Assembly: GCA_960531495.1 (NCBI GenBank)
Contig: OY482855.1
Location: 7,346,526 to 7,410,525 of the forward strand
Reading direction: 5' to 3'
Length of the DNA: 64,000 nucleotides
From: Zeus faber
Taxonomy: Eukaryota > Chordata > Actinopteri > Zeiformes > Zeidae
The position numbers and the translations under genes are program-made. Shown here piece by piece: positions 31,677 to 43,220 of this stretch (positions within the stretch are counted from its first letter, which is position 1; every line of letters starts with the position of its first letter). Below the pieces are notes generated by a model. It made no database searches. It saw only the letters and a list, made by a program, of their open reading frames with translations, and was not told where the DNA came from.

Positions 31677-32901
31677 TTGTGAAAAATTGGGGAAAAGCAG
31701 GGCTGAAGCCTAGGAGAATGAATGCACATTGAACATGCATGCTGAAAGAATCAGATTAAAAAGATAATTAATTCAAAGTTGGCCAAAGTGAAAATGTAAA
31801 AGTCTGGCCAAAGTGAAAATCTTGATGAAATTAGAAAAGTATACATGAGTAGACTTTAAAGTATAAAGTTAAGCGCTGTTGAAGTTGTTAGAGAATCACA
31901 TGTGTTGCTGGGCAGACATGTCTTTTTCCTATTGGTGTATGAGTGTGCCTGTGTGTGTGAGAAAGTGTGCCACGGCTAAAGAGGTGTGAAGAGATTTGTG
32001 TTTTGTTCGTGTAAATGTATAAATGATATATAGAATATATGGGTTATTAAATAGATATACATATGGGGTGAGCAGTTGAATAATACATAAAGAGAAACAT
32101 TTCTTGCCCCTTTAGTGATAAATATATACAGTATGAGCCTGTTTACGGACTTTGTAAAGTTGATAAATATATATGAGCCTTTCTTTAAGGACGTTTGATA
32201 AATATATATAAGCCTTTTTCTTTAAGGATGTTTGATAAATATATAGGAGCCTTTTTCTTTCAAGGACGTTTTGTACATTTGATAAGGGATATGGATCTTT
32301 ACAGGACTTTATATATTTGATAACAAAATGAGCCTTCTTGAGAGAAGGACTAGAATCACCAGAAACAGTCTGCCTACACATACATGTACACATTCAGAAA
32401 ATAAAATAAAATCTCCTGTTCTGAATTATGGGTCGGATTTGTGGATTGTTTGATTGGTGTGTGCGTTTTTTTATTTGTCATTTTGTGCTTGGGGTGTGTG
32501 TGACAGGGCTTGCTGTGAGTCCTGTTGGTTAAAAGAGCAGAGGCATCCGCCTAAGGCATCCGCTTAATTAATGGAGTATTATTGATTTGATTGATCACAT
32601 GCGGAAAAGCTGATTTGATTTAAATACGGTTGAGTGCTGTGAATATTGGTTTCATTATCTGAGTATGGTTTACCTTGATTGAGGCTGTTTTGAGAGTGAA
32701 CATTGATGTACATTTTGATAATTTAAGATAAATTGGTATGATCAGATGTATCAGATAATGAACAATTGAAGTTGCGTTCATAAGTGTAAAGCTATTGGTC
32801 TCCTTTGGGGTTGGTAAATTCAGTTGTTTTTGGTTGAATGTGATTGCACGGTGCTTTATAAATAATTTTTAAATAAATCAATTTGATTTACAATAAAATT
32901 A
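31677..32901 (+). other. Retroviral leader of internal region 2
   Basis: Resumes with blocks also seen at 24597 onward ('GCAGGGCTGAAGCCTAGG', 'TTGGCCAAAGT'). It has a second set of 'GAGCCTTTTT..AAGGA' repeat units at about 32125-32340. The LINE and gap interrupt this leader. Confidence 0.75.
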
Positions 32902-33523
32902 ATGGATACAAAGATTACAAAAGTAATCACTCCTATTGATGTAGTGCGAAAGAATAATCCCCTCATTAAAGATATTGCAACAATATCAGGAAAATGGTGG
33001 CCTGACATTGAACAACCGTGGCCAGCTGATGGAACTCTTAACCCGGATGTGATTAAAACAATGCAGGTGCTTGTGTCCACATATAAAGTAAATCAAAAGA
33101 AAAGAAAATGAGGAAATGGACACACGGAGAAAAGACAAACAGATCTTGGCATTCTGCAGCTGTTCGTAAAGGAGGGACAGACATGGTTTGAAGCTGCTAA
33201 AGGAAAAAGAGAACAAAGTAGTCAAGAAATAAAGAATAATGAAAAGGAAGCAGAAAAATTGATGGAGAAGATTACCGCACCCTTCTCACATACAGCATCT
33301 GTAAAGAAGCCCCCGCCTTATGAGAAGGAGGTGAAGTTCACTGATGTTTATCTCCAGCTCCCAGTGATGACAACGGAGGGCAACTATCTCTTCAAAGATG
33401 AAGATGAGCAAATAATAGAGATGGGCAAGGCTACAACAACCATAAAGATGTATCCGAGCTCCAACAGTACCAAAAGAAGGAACCATTTGGAAAGCAGACA
33501 ACAAGTCAGAACCGGAATGGACA
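32902..33523 (+). pseudogene. Retroviral gag remnant with PPPY motif
   Basis: Starts with an ATG at 32902 matching the gag start at 26710. After a stop, a second frame (from 33259) encodes a segment with a 'PPPYEKEV' late-domain motif, the type that recruits WW-domain ubiquitin ligases for budding. No zinc knuckle or pol follows; env begins at once. Confidence 0.65.
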
Positions 33524-34969
33524 TTGAACGACATGACCGAACCTCTTCCTGCTTTACAGAAGCGAGAAACCCTGTGGAAAGCATATGGGTTTGATTCCTC
33601 GGTGCTGCAAATAGCAGACCCGTGGGCAAATAGAAATCTGTGGTTCCAACAGATAACTCCCTCCATTAGAATGACGACTAATTCGAATTGTCCGTGTGTG
33701 GTGAGAGTTCCAGCTTCGGGCACATGGCCTTCAATTCAAGAGACGGTACCGGAATGTTTGACGCCTGAATGGCAAAGTAATGCGTTATCGTTGCTGCTAT
33801 TCAAACAACAAGCAGCGAATTAAATATGGATGGCTTGGTGGGTCAGTCTATTTAGACCTGGAGGTAGGTGTTCCTGGTTGAAAGAATTATCATATTTAAA
33901 TCTTCTTGACAAGTATGAAGATATTAGAACAGCAATACCTGATGCTATGGAAGTGACACCTGCGAAAGGTAGAGCTTCTTTTTGTTCAAATGATACTCAT
34001 GGTGGAGATGGTATGTTTATGGGAATATCAAAATGTGAAAGCTACATGATGCAATTTGGACGACGTGTACAAAGGACGGTTGATGACGCATATACAGTGA
34101 CCTTTCATGCACCACATAGTCGACAGAGTAAAACTTTAAGCGTAAAGAATCAAACTTTACCAGGTAATGTGACTATCGGAACATTTAAAGATATGTAGTG
34201 GGTATGTGATATTAAAGCATACTTATTTCTGCCGTATGGGTGGATTGGATGTTGCTATATGGCACAGTTAAAACTTCCTTATGATTTTTTTGTTATCCGG
34301 AAGGGACAAGATCCAGATGAGGGTAACTCTACAAAGACTGCTGAAAGTAGGAAGAAAATAGACTTGGCACAGTTTCACAATATGGAGTCTTATCATTGGA
34401 GGATATCTTTAGGAGAAAAATGGCATATAGGATTGTTTCCATGGTATGGGGTCACATTCCTAGCTGATCATATTGATAATATCATATATACCCAACAAGG
34501 TTTTGCAAATGAGACCATAAGAGGTTTTGAATATTTGTCAAACACCCAGAGGAGTAATCGATTGACGTTGCTGAAACACGACATGGCTCTTGATTATATT
34601 TTGGCCAAACAAGGTGGCCTCTGCGTGGCTTTAAATCTAACCAGAGATGCCTGTTATACGTTGATCCCTGATGTGACTAATGTCATATATGCGTTGAAAC
34701 TTATTAGGGATGCATTTTGGCCATCAGAAGGAGCTGGGTGGTCAGCTAATACTTGGTTGCAAGATAAAATAGGACCACTAGGAGCTATAGTAATTCAGAT
34801 TCTGGGGGCTGCTCTGTTTTGTTTCTGTACGATGTCGTCGATCTTTGCTAAGGCCATGATATTGAGATGGGTAGGAGTTGTAATGCCGGGAGAAAATGTT
34901 CAGATGCCACTATTGGGTGGTAATGACGTCAGTGAGGAGGTGTTGTTTGTGCAAGATACTGGCTGGTGA
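33524..34969 (+). pseudogene. Retroviral envelope remnant, broken
   Basis: Three open stretches (33524-33823, 33830-34198, 34259-34969) together cover a surface and transmembrane envelope, but stops at about 33824 and 34196 break them. Surface part: 'NLWFQQI' block and cysteines. Transmembrane part: heptad-rich ectodomain, 'MALDYILAKQGGLC' in the place of the immunosuppressive-like segment, and a hydrophobic anchor near the end ('AIVIQILGAALFCFC'). The usual C-X6-CC is not intact: only separated cysteines are seen. The last stretch is 236 codons and remains open. Confidence 0.75.
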
Positions 34970-35797
34970 TTTTTTTCTTTCAGGACCAGTCAGAAGATGG
35001 CTGTGTCCAGAGATCCTAACAGCCTAATGGACTTGAACACTCAAACATGGACATTCAAAAATGGATGATGAAAATGGACGATGGACCCTGAATAAGGACA
35101 TCATGATCAGGGGTGTCGAGTGAAATATCATTTAAAGTTGATTGTGTTAAAATGCAACAGTTCAATACATACGTATGTGTCATGCATGTTTTTATAATAT
35201 TGGAGTTTGTTTATTACAATGTAACCTGTATTATTGATGAATATTCTGTATTCTACACTAGATAGATATTTTTGGCAAGACATATTACTTTGATATAGTA
35301 TTGTTTTCTTTGGAGTTTTCTGTAACAGGGTGAAGTGAATAAATTGGGACCTCAGGTGTTTTCTTTTTTTGCGGCTTGAGCGACATTGGTATTAGGTAGG
35401 GAAAGGTCCATTGGAAGGTCCGATGGGTCGACCAGCCTGACTTTGGACAAATGTTTTTATTTATTTCTGAGGTTCTGAATGTATGCATTTATATGTAACA
35501 TCCTATACAGTTTTCTAAACCCTTCTTCTTTTTCTGTTAATTGATTTGGAGTTCAATAGGTGGTGGAGGGACTGTGAGAGAATTTTCCTGTCTAGATTGT
35601 TTAGTGGATGTATTAACAAAGGAAGCTGCCAGAGGGGTTTTTCACTCTCACACTCCACAAATGTATTGTATTGCTACGATTAGGCATGGTCAGATAGGTA
35701 TATTATAACCATTTTGTTTGTTAGTATGTCATTTCTATTAGGCCAATTAACATCATAAGTTCATTACTCTTCTCTCTGTCCAGACTTTGTGTACTCT

Positions 35798-36208
35798 TGA
35801 AGGGGGGAAATATGAGGTGTCTGGAATGTTTGGGGTGAAGACAGGCCCCGGGGTCCCAAGAGAGAGAGATTATATGATTATGATTATATAATCAGAGATT
35901 AGAGAGCCCATTGCCAGGGGCCCCGGTGGTAAGGGAGGTGGAATGTGCTTAGATGTATGTCAGTCAGCCTCTAAACTGTGACCCATAGATTGGAATCAGA
36001 TGTGTTACGTTGTCTCTGTACAATTATAAAGGACACTCCCTAGTTCCATTCAGGAGGGAATACATTTCACTTCTATTCTCTCCCAGACATCCATGGCAAG
36101 TCTGATTTGATGCTGGTTTTCCTTGTAATAAACGTATTATTATAATCACGTCAGCGTCAGCGGAGAGTCCTTCTTCATCAACACATCATCAACAACAAAG
36201 AAACTACA
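35798..36208 (+). repeat. LTR C (3') with polypurine tract
   Basis: Polypurine tract 'GAAGGGGGGAAA' at about 35799-35810, then LTR 35813-36208 beginning TGAGGTGTC and ending CTACA. TATA box 'TATAAAGGACA' near 36026, AATAAA at 36127-36132. A 37-bp AT-rich insertion with partial tandem structure lies near 35870, absent from LTR A. Confidence 0.85.
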
Positions 36209-37778
36209 GAAGCACGTCGGCGCAGGACTGTGACTGCAAGATTGTAACCTGCCGCATCCCTACCCAAATAGCTTGTGCCCAACCCGTCCCACAAACCTGA
36301 GGTATTGTGTGTTGTATGTACGGAGTATGAGTTTTGGCACTGGGAGAGAAAGGCGAAGCACAACCGGATCAACACAGGAGTGCAGCAGGCCAAGCAGCAG
36401 CCACCCAGACCCCACCCCGGACCTGACCCCCCAATCCCGGTACCCGGACGCACCCAACCCACAGCAGCCAGCCACAGGAGCAGAGCGACCCGCCATGCGC
36501 CCCTGCCATGCCGGAAATCCTGCACCCCCATCAGGCCCCTGACAAGCTCCTGACAAGTCCCGCACATGCGGACCACAGAACAGAAGTTGGCAGACCGCCC
36601 CCAACCAGACCCTGGGCCTCCAGTGATGAGTGCCCCACACACAGGACTGCCCAAGAGCAGGTACCCGAGAGCGACTCTCCATTACAGTCACTTGTAAAAA
36701 AAAAAGTCAATTTTAGAGAAGCTCTTGAGGGGTGGTGAATAATAGCAATAACAAACAAACAATAACAGCAATCAGAAACATTCAGAGAGCTCCCTGTCCC
36801 GGGTCCGACCAATCAGCGTGCAGGCACTGATTTGGCTGATTCGAGGCAGCTTGGCAGCTGCTGGAAAGGGAGCTGTGCTGTCAACTGCAGCCGAGGCTTG
36901 ACCACGCCCCATGGTCCACCACAGGTGGATTTCAGGATAAGTGATTTTGGACATACCACTTAGGAGTTATTTGTCAAAACAAAATATATTCTAGAGAAGC
37001 AAGCCAAGAGCAAGATCACTCATATATTATTTTTTAATGTCAGATGACGTACTGTGTTGAAGTCCCCTCCAGTATAATAATTAAGTCAAAGAATTCTCAG
37101 AATTTTGAAAATATATTGTGAAAGAAATTTGGGTCGTCCTTCTTGGGGCCATGAATATCAATTTATGGTTAATTTGATGTTTCCTCAAATTCAGTTATCA
37201 TTATCATTACAATTTCACCTGATATTGTGGTTTTATTGTGGTATGGGATACTTTTATTGATCAATATAGAAGCACCTCTTTTTTTTTGTTGTATGATGCA
37301 GAAAACATCTGATTAACCCATTTAGCTTTGAGTTTGAGGTGCTCAGATGGTGTGAGGTGAGTTTCTTGCAGTAGACAAAAGCTGGGGTTCATCCTGGTGA
37401 GGTGACTTAGTATTTTGCTACATTAGCATTACATGAGCCTAAGCCTTTCACATTCCAAGTAAAAAACTTTATGGATGTCATTGAAGTTAGTTACTGGGTG
37501 ATCGAGGTGGATTTGTGGTTTTCCCATGCAGCAGCACTGTGCATCCAAGGCAACAGCTATACTACCGTGCCCATGTCTCCCCATTGATAAATCTGTGTTT
37601 TTCTCCTATACATTCCTTTTTTCTGTCCTAGTGTTGCAGGAAGTTTGTAGTGCTACATATCTACACAAACAAATGCCAAAGAGACAAAGAGAAGTAGCAA
37701 GTGAGGGTAGGTCAGATGATGAGCGGGAGCAATATTTACAATCCTGACATAGATAGGATGCTGATTTGTACACCTTGC
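36209..37778. other. No gene seen; GC-rich repeat-like block then AT-rich DNA
   Basis: 36250-36690 is a C-rich block like that at 8960-9465 and gives low-complexity frames on both strands. 36750-37778 is unremarkable. Confidence 0.4.
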
Positions 37779-38249
37779 ATATTAGAATTATCAGAATAAC
37801 CAGGGTGTGGTGGAGGAGTCTCGGAATAACAGACCGTCTATAGATAGTTTATCAACAACCACTGATACCCGTTTACCCTTCTGCTGGTTCTCCTTCAGAA
37901 TGGGGTGAGTATAAAGTGAGTATAGATCCAACATAGCGCCCAGCTGCATGAACTAAAAAATCTGTCCTTTGATAAACTATAAACTGAGTGTGTGTGTGGA
38001 TGGGGGTTTCACCTGTTGCTCGTAAGACCAACCAACAAGCAATAAGTATGCAGCCATTCTGATCCCAATCACCTAGATCCAGGTCAGGTGTGGCTGCTAA
38101 AGCCAGACCATCCCCACACCACACCCGCATATCAGAATTATCAGGCTGTGGTGGAGGAGTCTCGGAATAACAGACTGTCTATATATAGTTTATGAACTAC
38201 CAGCTATACTCGTTCAACTTTCTGCTGGTTCTCCTTCAGGATGGGGTGC
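37779..38249. repeat. Tandem duplication upstream of prl
   Basis: About 130 bp is present twice in the same orientation (37779-37910 and 38128-38249), sharing 'GTGGTGGAGGAGTCTCGGAA' and 'CTGCTGGTTCTCCTTCAG'. The copies are about 350 bp apart. Confidence 0.8.
37979..38127 (+). repeat. Dispersed repeat, copy 1
   Basis: About 145 bp sharing 'CACCTGTTGCTCG', 'CCAACCAACAAGCAA' and 'AGGTGTGGCTGCT' blocks with a second copy at 50855-50997, same orientation. It sits between the two units of the tandem duplication. Confidence 0.75.
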
Positions 38250-39246
38250 AGCACCTTCCGTCGCTCCTTGATCTCTCGTGGGAATTGATCGTTCATAGCC
38301 AGCGTGGTTCGTTTCAAGTCCCGTCCTTTGCTTTTAAGGGAGTTTCAGCGCAGTGTGAAGTAAGTCTTTCACCACGTTTTCTGGTCTTCTCTGTGATCCC
38401 GGAAGAAATTAGGTTGTCCTGAATACTCTTGGATTGGATATCCATCCTGGGGACCTGGTTCCCAAGAACTGCATGGCCCATTGGTTTCCTTCCCCCAGGG
38501 CGACGACAGGGTTTCCTTCCCCCTGCTCCCTTCCGGAGGGGTGGCCTGCCTGCTGGGCTGCTGGATGGTCCTGGCAGTGGTTGCTAGGCGGCGTAGCTAG
38601 CTGCCAGTGGTTAACTGTAGTGATTACTGAAGCTGCTCCTCCACCGGACACCCTGGGTGCTGCTGCTGCCTGTCGGGGGAGAGCTATCCCTTCCCCGTGC
38701 TGGAGAGTGCCTTTAAGGTGCCAGTGTGGCAGTTTTGCCCACCACATGCCACCCAAGTGGTGTTTTCAGGGACCTCCGGCACAGAGACACAGATGACAGG
38801 GTTTCAGACACACAGTTAATTGTCGAGACTGGGATGGATGGAATAGGCCCAGGAGCAGATGGACACTTGTCATGACAAGGACTCCTCTCCTGAGTGTGCC
38901 ACAAGACTACAGCCTCAACAATGAGCTCGGACCCAATCCCAACTAAAACTACACATCATGAGCATCACAAAACTGGAAATGTTGGAGCCATTTGCAGCCC
39001 TGAACATCATCGAAACATGTATGGGTTACCAGACATTCAGAGACATCCAAAGTGTTCAATCTTTTTTCCCCCCAGTTTTCCACTCAATAGCCCCCCCTCC
39101 ACCCCCAAAAAAACCCTTTACATTTCAACATCTGAATTTCCAAATCAACCCTTTCCGCTCCCTTTTGTGTTAAATTCATGTTTTTATTCATCGACTTCAT
39201 TGCGGTGGTGTGGACATCTTTTCCACATCTGCAGCCTTTGACTTGG

Positions 39247-39422
39247 ACACCCACCCACACACACATACAGTACACACAAACTCAGCCCAACCAACTAGTT
39301 TAACCTGTTGAGAAGTTTTGGGCATTTCACAATCATTCAGGCATAAGAATCTGCATATTGTTTACAAAGTTTACAGTATATTGTAAACTTAACACACATA
39401 CACATGCACGCACACATGCTAG

Positions 39423-39430
<8 letters not shown>
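39247..39430 (+). repeat. Duplicated segment 5' of prl exon 1 (copy 1)
   Basis: Shares about 180 bp with 40264-40440 in intron 1, same orientation. Both copies hold an inverted repeat with arms AAGTTTACA and TGTAAACTT around 6 bp (39367-39390). Forkhead-type 'TGTTTAC' sits just before it. It could be an old MITE or a duplicated control segment. Confidence 0.75.
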
Positions 39431-39459
<29 letters not shown>

Positions 39460-39600
39460 GTACCTAAGGTGGCCTGTGTCCTGATCAACATTCAAATCCC
39501 TGTCACCATGTTTCTCATTATGGACTGGAACGAACTTGTCGTGAAACAATTAGCGTCGCGCTCCCCGGCGCTGCATAACCAGATGATGGGAGCGCGGCGG

Positions 39601-39608
39601 CTATTTAA
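39601..39608 (+). promoter_or_regulatory. Candidate TATA element of prl
   Basis: 'CTATTTAA' lies about 150 bp before the prl ATG; a 'GCATAA' Pit-1-like half-site precedes it at 39572. The implied 5' UTR would contain a (GAAA)n (39644-39673) and a (GA)n (39699-39733). No other TATA-like site lies closer. Confidence 0.4.
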
Positions 39609-39695
39609 CGGTGGCAAGATGGGACAAACAGCCAGACGGAGGCAAAGAAAGAAAGAAAGAAAGAAAGAAAGAACAGCAGCAAAAGGGATAGAGGG

Positions 39696-39735
<40 letters not shown>

Positions 39736-39751
39736 CAAGAACTGACGAAAA

Positions 39752-42700
39752 ATGGCAGGCAGAAGATCCCAGGGAATCAAACTCTACCTGACAGGTGAGA
39801 TGAAGTGTGTGTGGTGTGCATCTAAGACTGTGAACAACCACCGGTGGAAATTTGGGGGCCCAAGGCAAACACAGCTATAGCTATTACTGTTAACAAGCTG
39901 TGGCTTTTCACTTCATATTTTACCAAAAGGTATTGCTGCAGGTTAATGTTAATCGGGGCACATGTGGGGGTGGGGGTTGTTGCCATAGCACCTGCCCCTT
40001 TAGCCTCTTGCTGTCCATGGTGCATTTTTTAAGGTGCGTTTAGGTTTTTCTTTACATGAATGGACATCAAGGTTCCATTGGAAACAACTGTATATATAGA
40101 CTTAAAAGAGTGGTCCCTTACCCCTGTTTTAGTCAGACGGTTGGTGGGGGGCTGATGGCGGGGCCCTTTCTCCCAGAGAGAGACGCATAAAGGAAGAGCG
40201 GAGTATTTAAAAAAAAAAAAATAGAACAATGTAAGCTCAAATAAGAGACATCCCTTTTTGGGAACCCACCCACACGCACAGAACACAAACACCCACTCCA
40301 ACCAACTAGATTAAAACCATTGAGAGGTTTTGGGCCTTATACACTCAATCAGGCATTATAATCTGACTTATTGTTTACAAAGTTTACAGTATATTGTAAA
40401 CTTAACACACACACATGTACGCGTACGTGCTCACGCACGCCACTGCGTGGGCGCCACTGTGTGGTTTTGGTGGGAAAAATAGAAGACTAACTTATGAATG
40501 AAACACCACTGCTCAAGACAGGCGGTGCAGAATCCCATTCCGGGGACGCTCGGCTGCTGGGAGGAGCTCCCCTGATTCACCGATCACAGACCAGGAAGTA
40601 TTATAACCACTGTTTCTCTCACACCCCCACTTAATGTGTCCTGGCTGTATATACAATATATGTATATATAGGGGTTGCTAAATTCCAACAGGTTATACTG
40701 GAAGTGGCATTTTAAAATCTTGTTCCATGTGCCATTTTTTTTTTTCACTTTGAGCACCTGCCTCTCTTAGAGTCTCTGCGTGGGCCTGATTATGTTATGA
40801 CTTGTAGGCTATTTATTGAATATAAAGTGCACAGGAAAACTTACCTCTGCCTTGATATTTCCCAAAATAATAATGGCAACAATTTGTAAATAATATTTTA
40901 ACTGCTTTTTGATGAATTCATAATTAAATAAAATAAATGAATATTAACAATTTTGACCTCCTGTAATCCAAAGGGGGAGGTCCCCTAGGGGGCCGCAGAC
41001 CCCAGTTTGGGAACATCTTGGATAAAAAGTCTGTATGACATTTTCCAATTTTACAATTTGTTGGTTAAAAAATAGTGTTGTCAAAGAGTTATTACACTTT
41101 GAAAATGGTTGTGTTACTTTGTAAATGGTCCCTAACAAGCCACTGTAACAAAAAGCAGACATATTGCAGACATAAATATAAATACTGGTTGAATATATGT
41201 TTACGTTTTCCGGGAGACAATACAAAACGGGAGCTCGATGGTAAACGCTAGATTCAAAGGGGAGAGTTTCAGGAGACTGCAGCTAATTCTGTTGTTCAAA
41301 CACTAAAAACTAAAGTAAAACTGGTGCGTTTGTGTCAAACTTGGAAAATCCTTCAACAACGTCAAAGAAAAATACATTTTGATTATTGACACTGAAAACA
41401 AGAGCTCTCATTGCATTTTTTGGGGATGATATTTTGGGGAGCATAAATTTGAATGAAAAAATCTGATATCATCAGCTGATATCTAATTTATGTATGCTAT
41501 ATGGAGCTTTCATGGGACCCCAGGCGGTTGCCTACCTTGTGGTAAAGTCATCAGCAAATACCTAAAACCTGTTTGGATAGCATTTTCTGTTAATGTTGCC
41601 TGAATAATTACCACTTGTGTGGAGAATGCCCACTGCTTTTGTAAACTCTTAAAAGCTACACTTCGGATTAAAATACAAACCCTATCGCACAATAGTACAA
41701 TGCAGGCCATTGGTTATTGATAAGTGAGTTTATTTTCTGTAACGTCTTCGATGAAGGTGGCTGTTCTGAAAGCAATGAACCTAAATGGAAGGCATAAAAA
41801 GGATAATCTCTCGCACACTATCCCTCTCCTGTAGTGCTGTACATGATGGCCACCTGCCGAGCCGTCCCCGTCAACGACCTCCTGGACCGAGCCTCCCAGC
41901 GCTCAGACACGCTGCACTCCCTCAGCCGCTTGCTGACTCACACCTTGGTCAGTAGCGTCTCGGGATTCCGAGACTTATTAGTGCCATTGAAAGACATTTC
42001 TTGGGGGTTGGCAAGAACCGGTCTGGCTATTGTTCCATGGTCACTGAATATCTTTTGCGAAAGTAGTAGAATTTCAAACTATTGCAGAAAGGGAGAACCC
42101 CGAACTCTTCTGGACCAAAGAGCTTGTCCTGCAGAAGAGCTGGGATGATTCAAGATTCAAGATGATTGTGTTGAAGGCAGAGCTGAAATCCACAAACAGG
42201 GTCCTTATATATGTTCCTGAGGAGTCCAGGTGCTGGAGGATAAAGTGGAGGGCCAAGTTTACTGCATCGTCTACAGACCTGGCAAGGGTTCAGGAGAGAG
42301 TCTGTGATGGATTTGAGGTGGGACAGCACAAGGCATTCAAAAGATTTCAAAACCACAGAGGTCTGAGTGACGGGTCTGTAATCATTCAGTCCTGTGGTCC
42401 TTATCTTCTTTGGGATTGGGAGGATGGTGGTATTGTTTGGGACGCTGTCACAAAGACAACCGGATCGCCTTCAGTTTTCCTCACAGCGCGCTGTGGAAAT
42501 GATCAACACCACTTCACACAATCATAGACATATATACATTGACACCGCATTGACTGCTACGGCTCGTTGCTGGGATAGGTCAACGTCGTTGCTGTATTGG
42601 AGCCGGCAAGTCTGGCCTGCAAACAACTACAAGCAAATGGGGAGCTGGATTTTATATGGATAAAAAGCATTACAAACGTTAACATTTCTCAACCGATTTC

Positions 42701-43188
42701 AACGAGTCGTTTATATATTCAAGGGTTTATGATCTACGTGGAGAAGATTGCTCCAGTGTCCGCCATTTCCACTAATGGTTACCACACTTCCTGTGACGCA
42801 CCGCCTTAAATCCATCCTTTTCCCGCGACTTTTTACCTGGGCACAGAGAATTGCATAGTGATATCGAGGCTTACAGGGAACCAATCTAAACACAGATGTT
42901 GTCATTATTCTATAGCCATTACACTGTGTAATCAACATTTACTTTATAAAATAAGTAAACGAAAAAAAGCTCTTTCTTGCTTCTTTAAATCTAGTCTTTA
43001 CAAGTTGGAGAGCTAATCAGCATAGCAAAGGAATCCAGTTGCACCCAATATGGGCATTCTTGTTTTGATTTGATCAAGTTAAGATCGATGACTCCTCCTC
43101 TAGTGGTCAGACATCAAATTACACATTGTAACAAATAGCTAGTATTTGTATTTTCTTGTCAGCTCAAATTACTCTACTCAATCTTTTC

Positions 43189-43220
<32 letters not shown>

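Larger units (their letters stand above)
24196..36208 (+). mobile_element. Composite defective endogenous retrovirus with three LTRs
   Basis: Three related LTRs in the same orientation (24196-24410, 28023-28389, 35813-36208) bound two broken internal regions. The first keeps leader, gag pieces, a zinc knuckle, protease and a pol remnant, but no env. The second keeps leader, gag and env but no pol, and is split by a LINE. The outer LTRs begin TG and end CA, and the 4 bp 'GAAG' sits on both sides (24192-24195 and 36209-36212), a possible target-site duplication. Outer LTRs resemble each other more than the middle one. An array that shares its middle LTR can arise by unequal recombination between allelic copies; a second related insertion followed by deletion is the alternative. 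No reading frame is complete. Confidence 0.85.

Noticed and set aside
36178..36691. Overlapping 143- to 158-codon frames on the minus strand
   Set aside because: They lie in a GC-rich repeat-like block beside LTR C and extend into the LTR itself.
41500..41529. Alternative prl first exon at 'ATGGAGCTTTCATGG...GTG|gtaaag'
   Set aside because: It leaves the wrong splice phase for exon 2 and encodes no signal-peptide-like start; the exon at 39752-39794 fits in phase and sequence.
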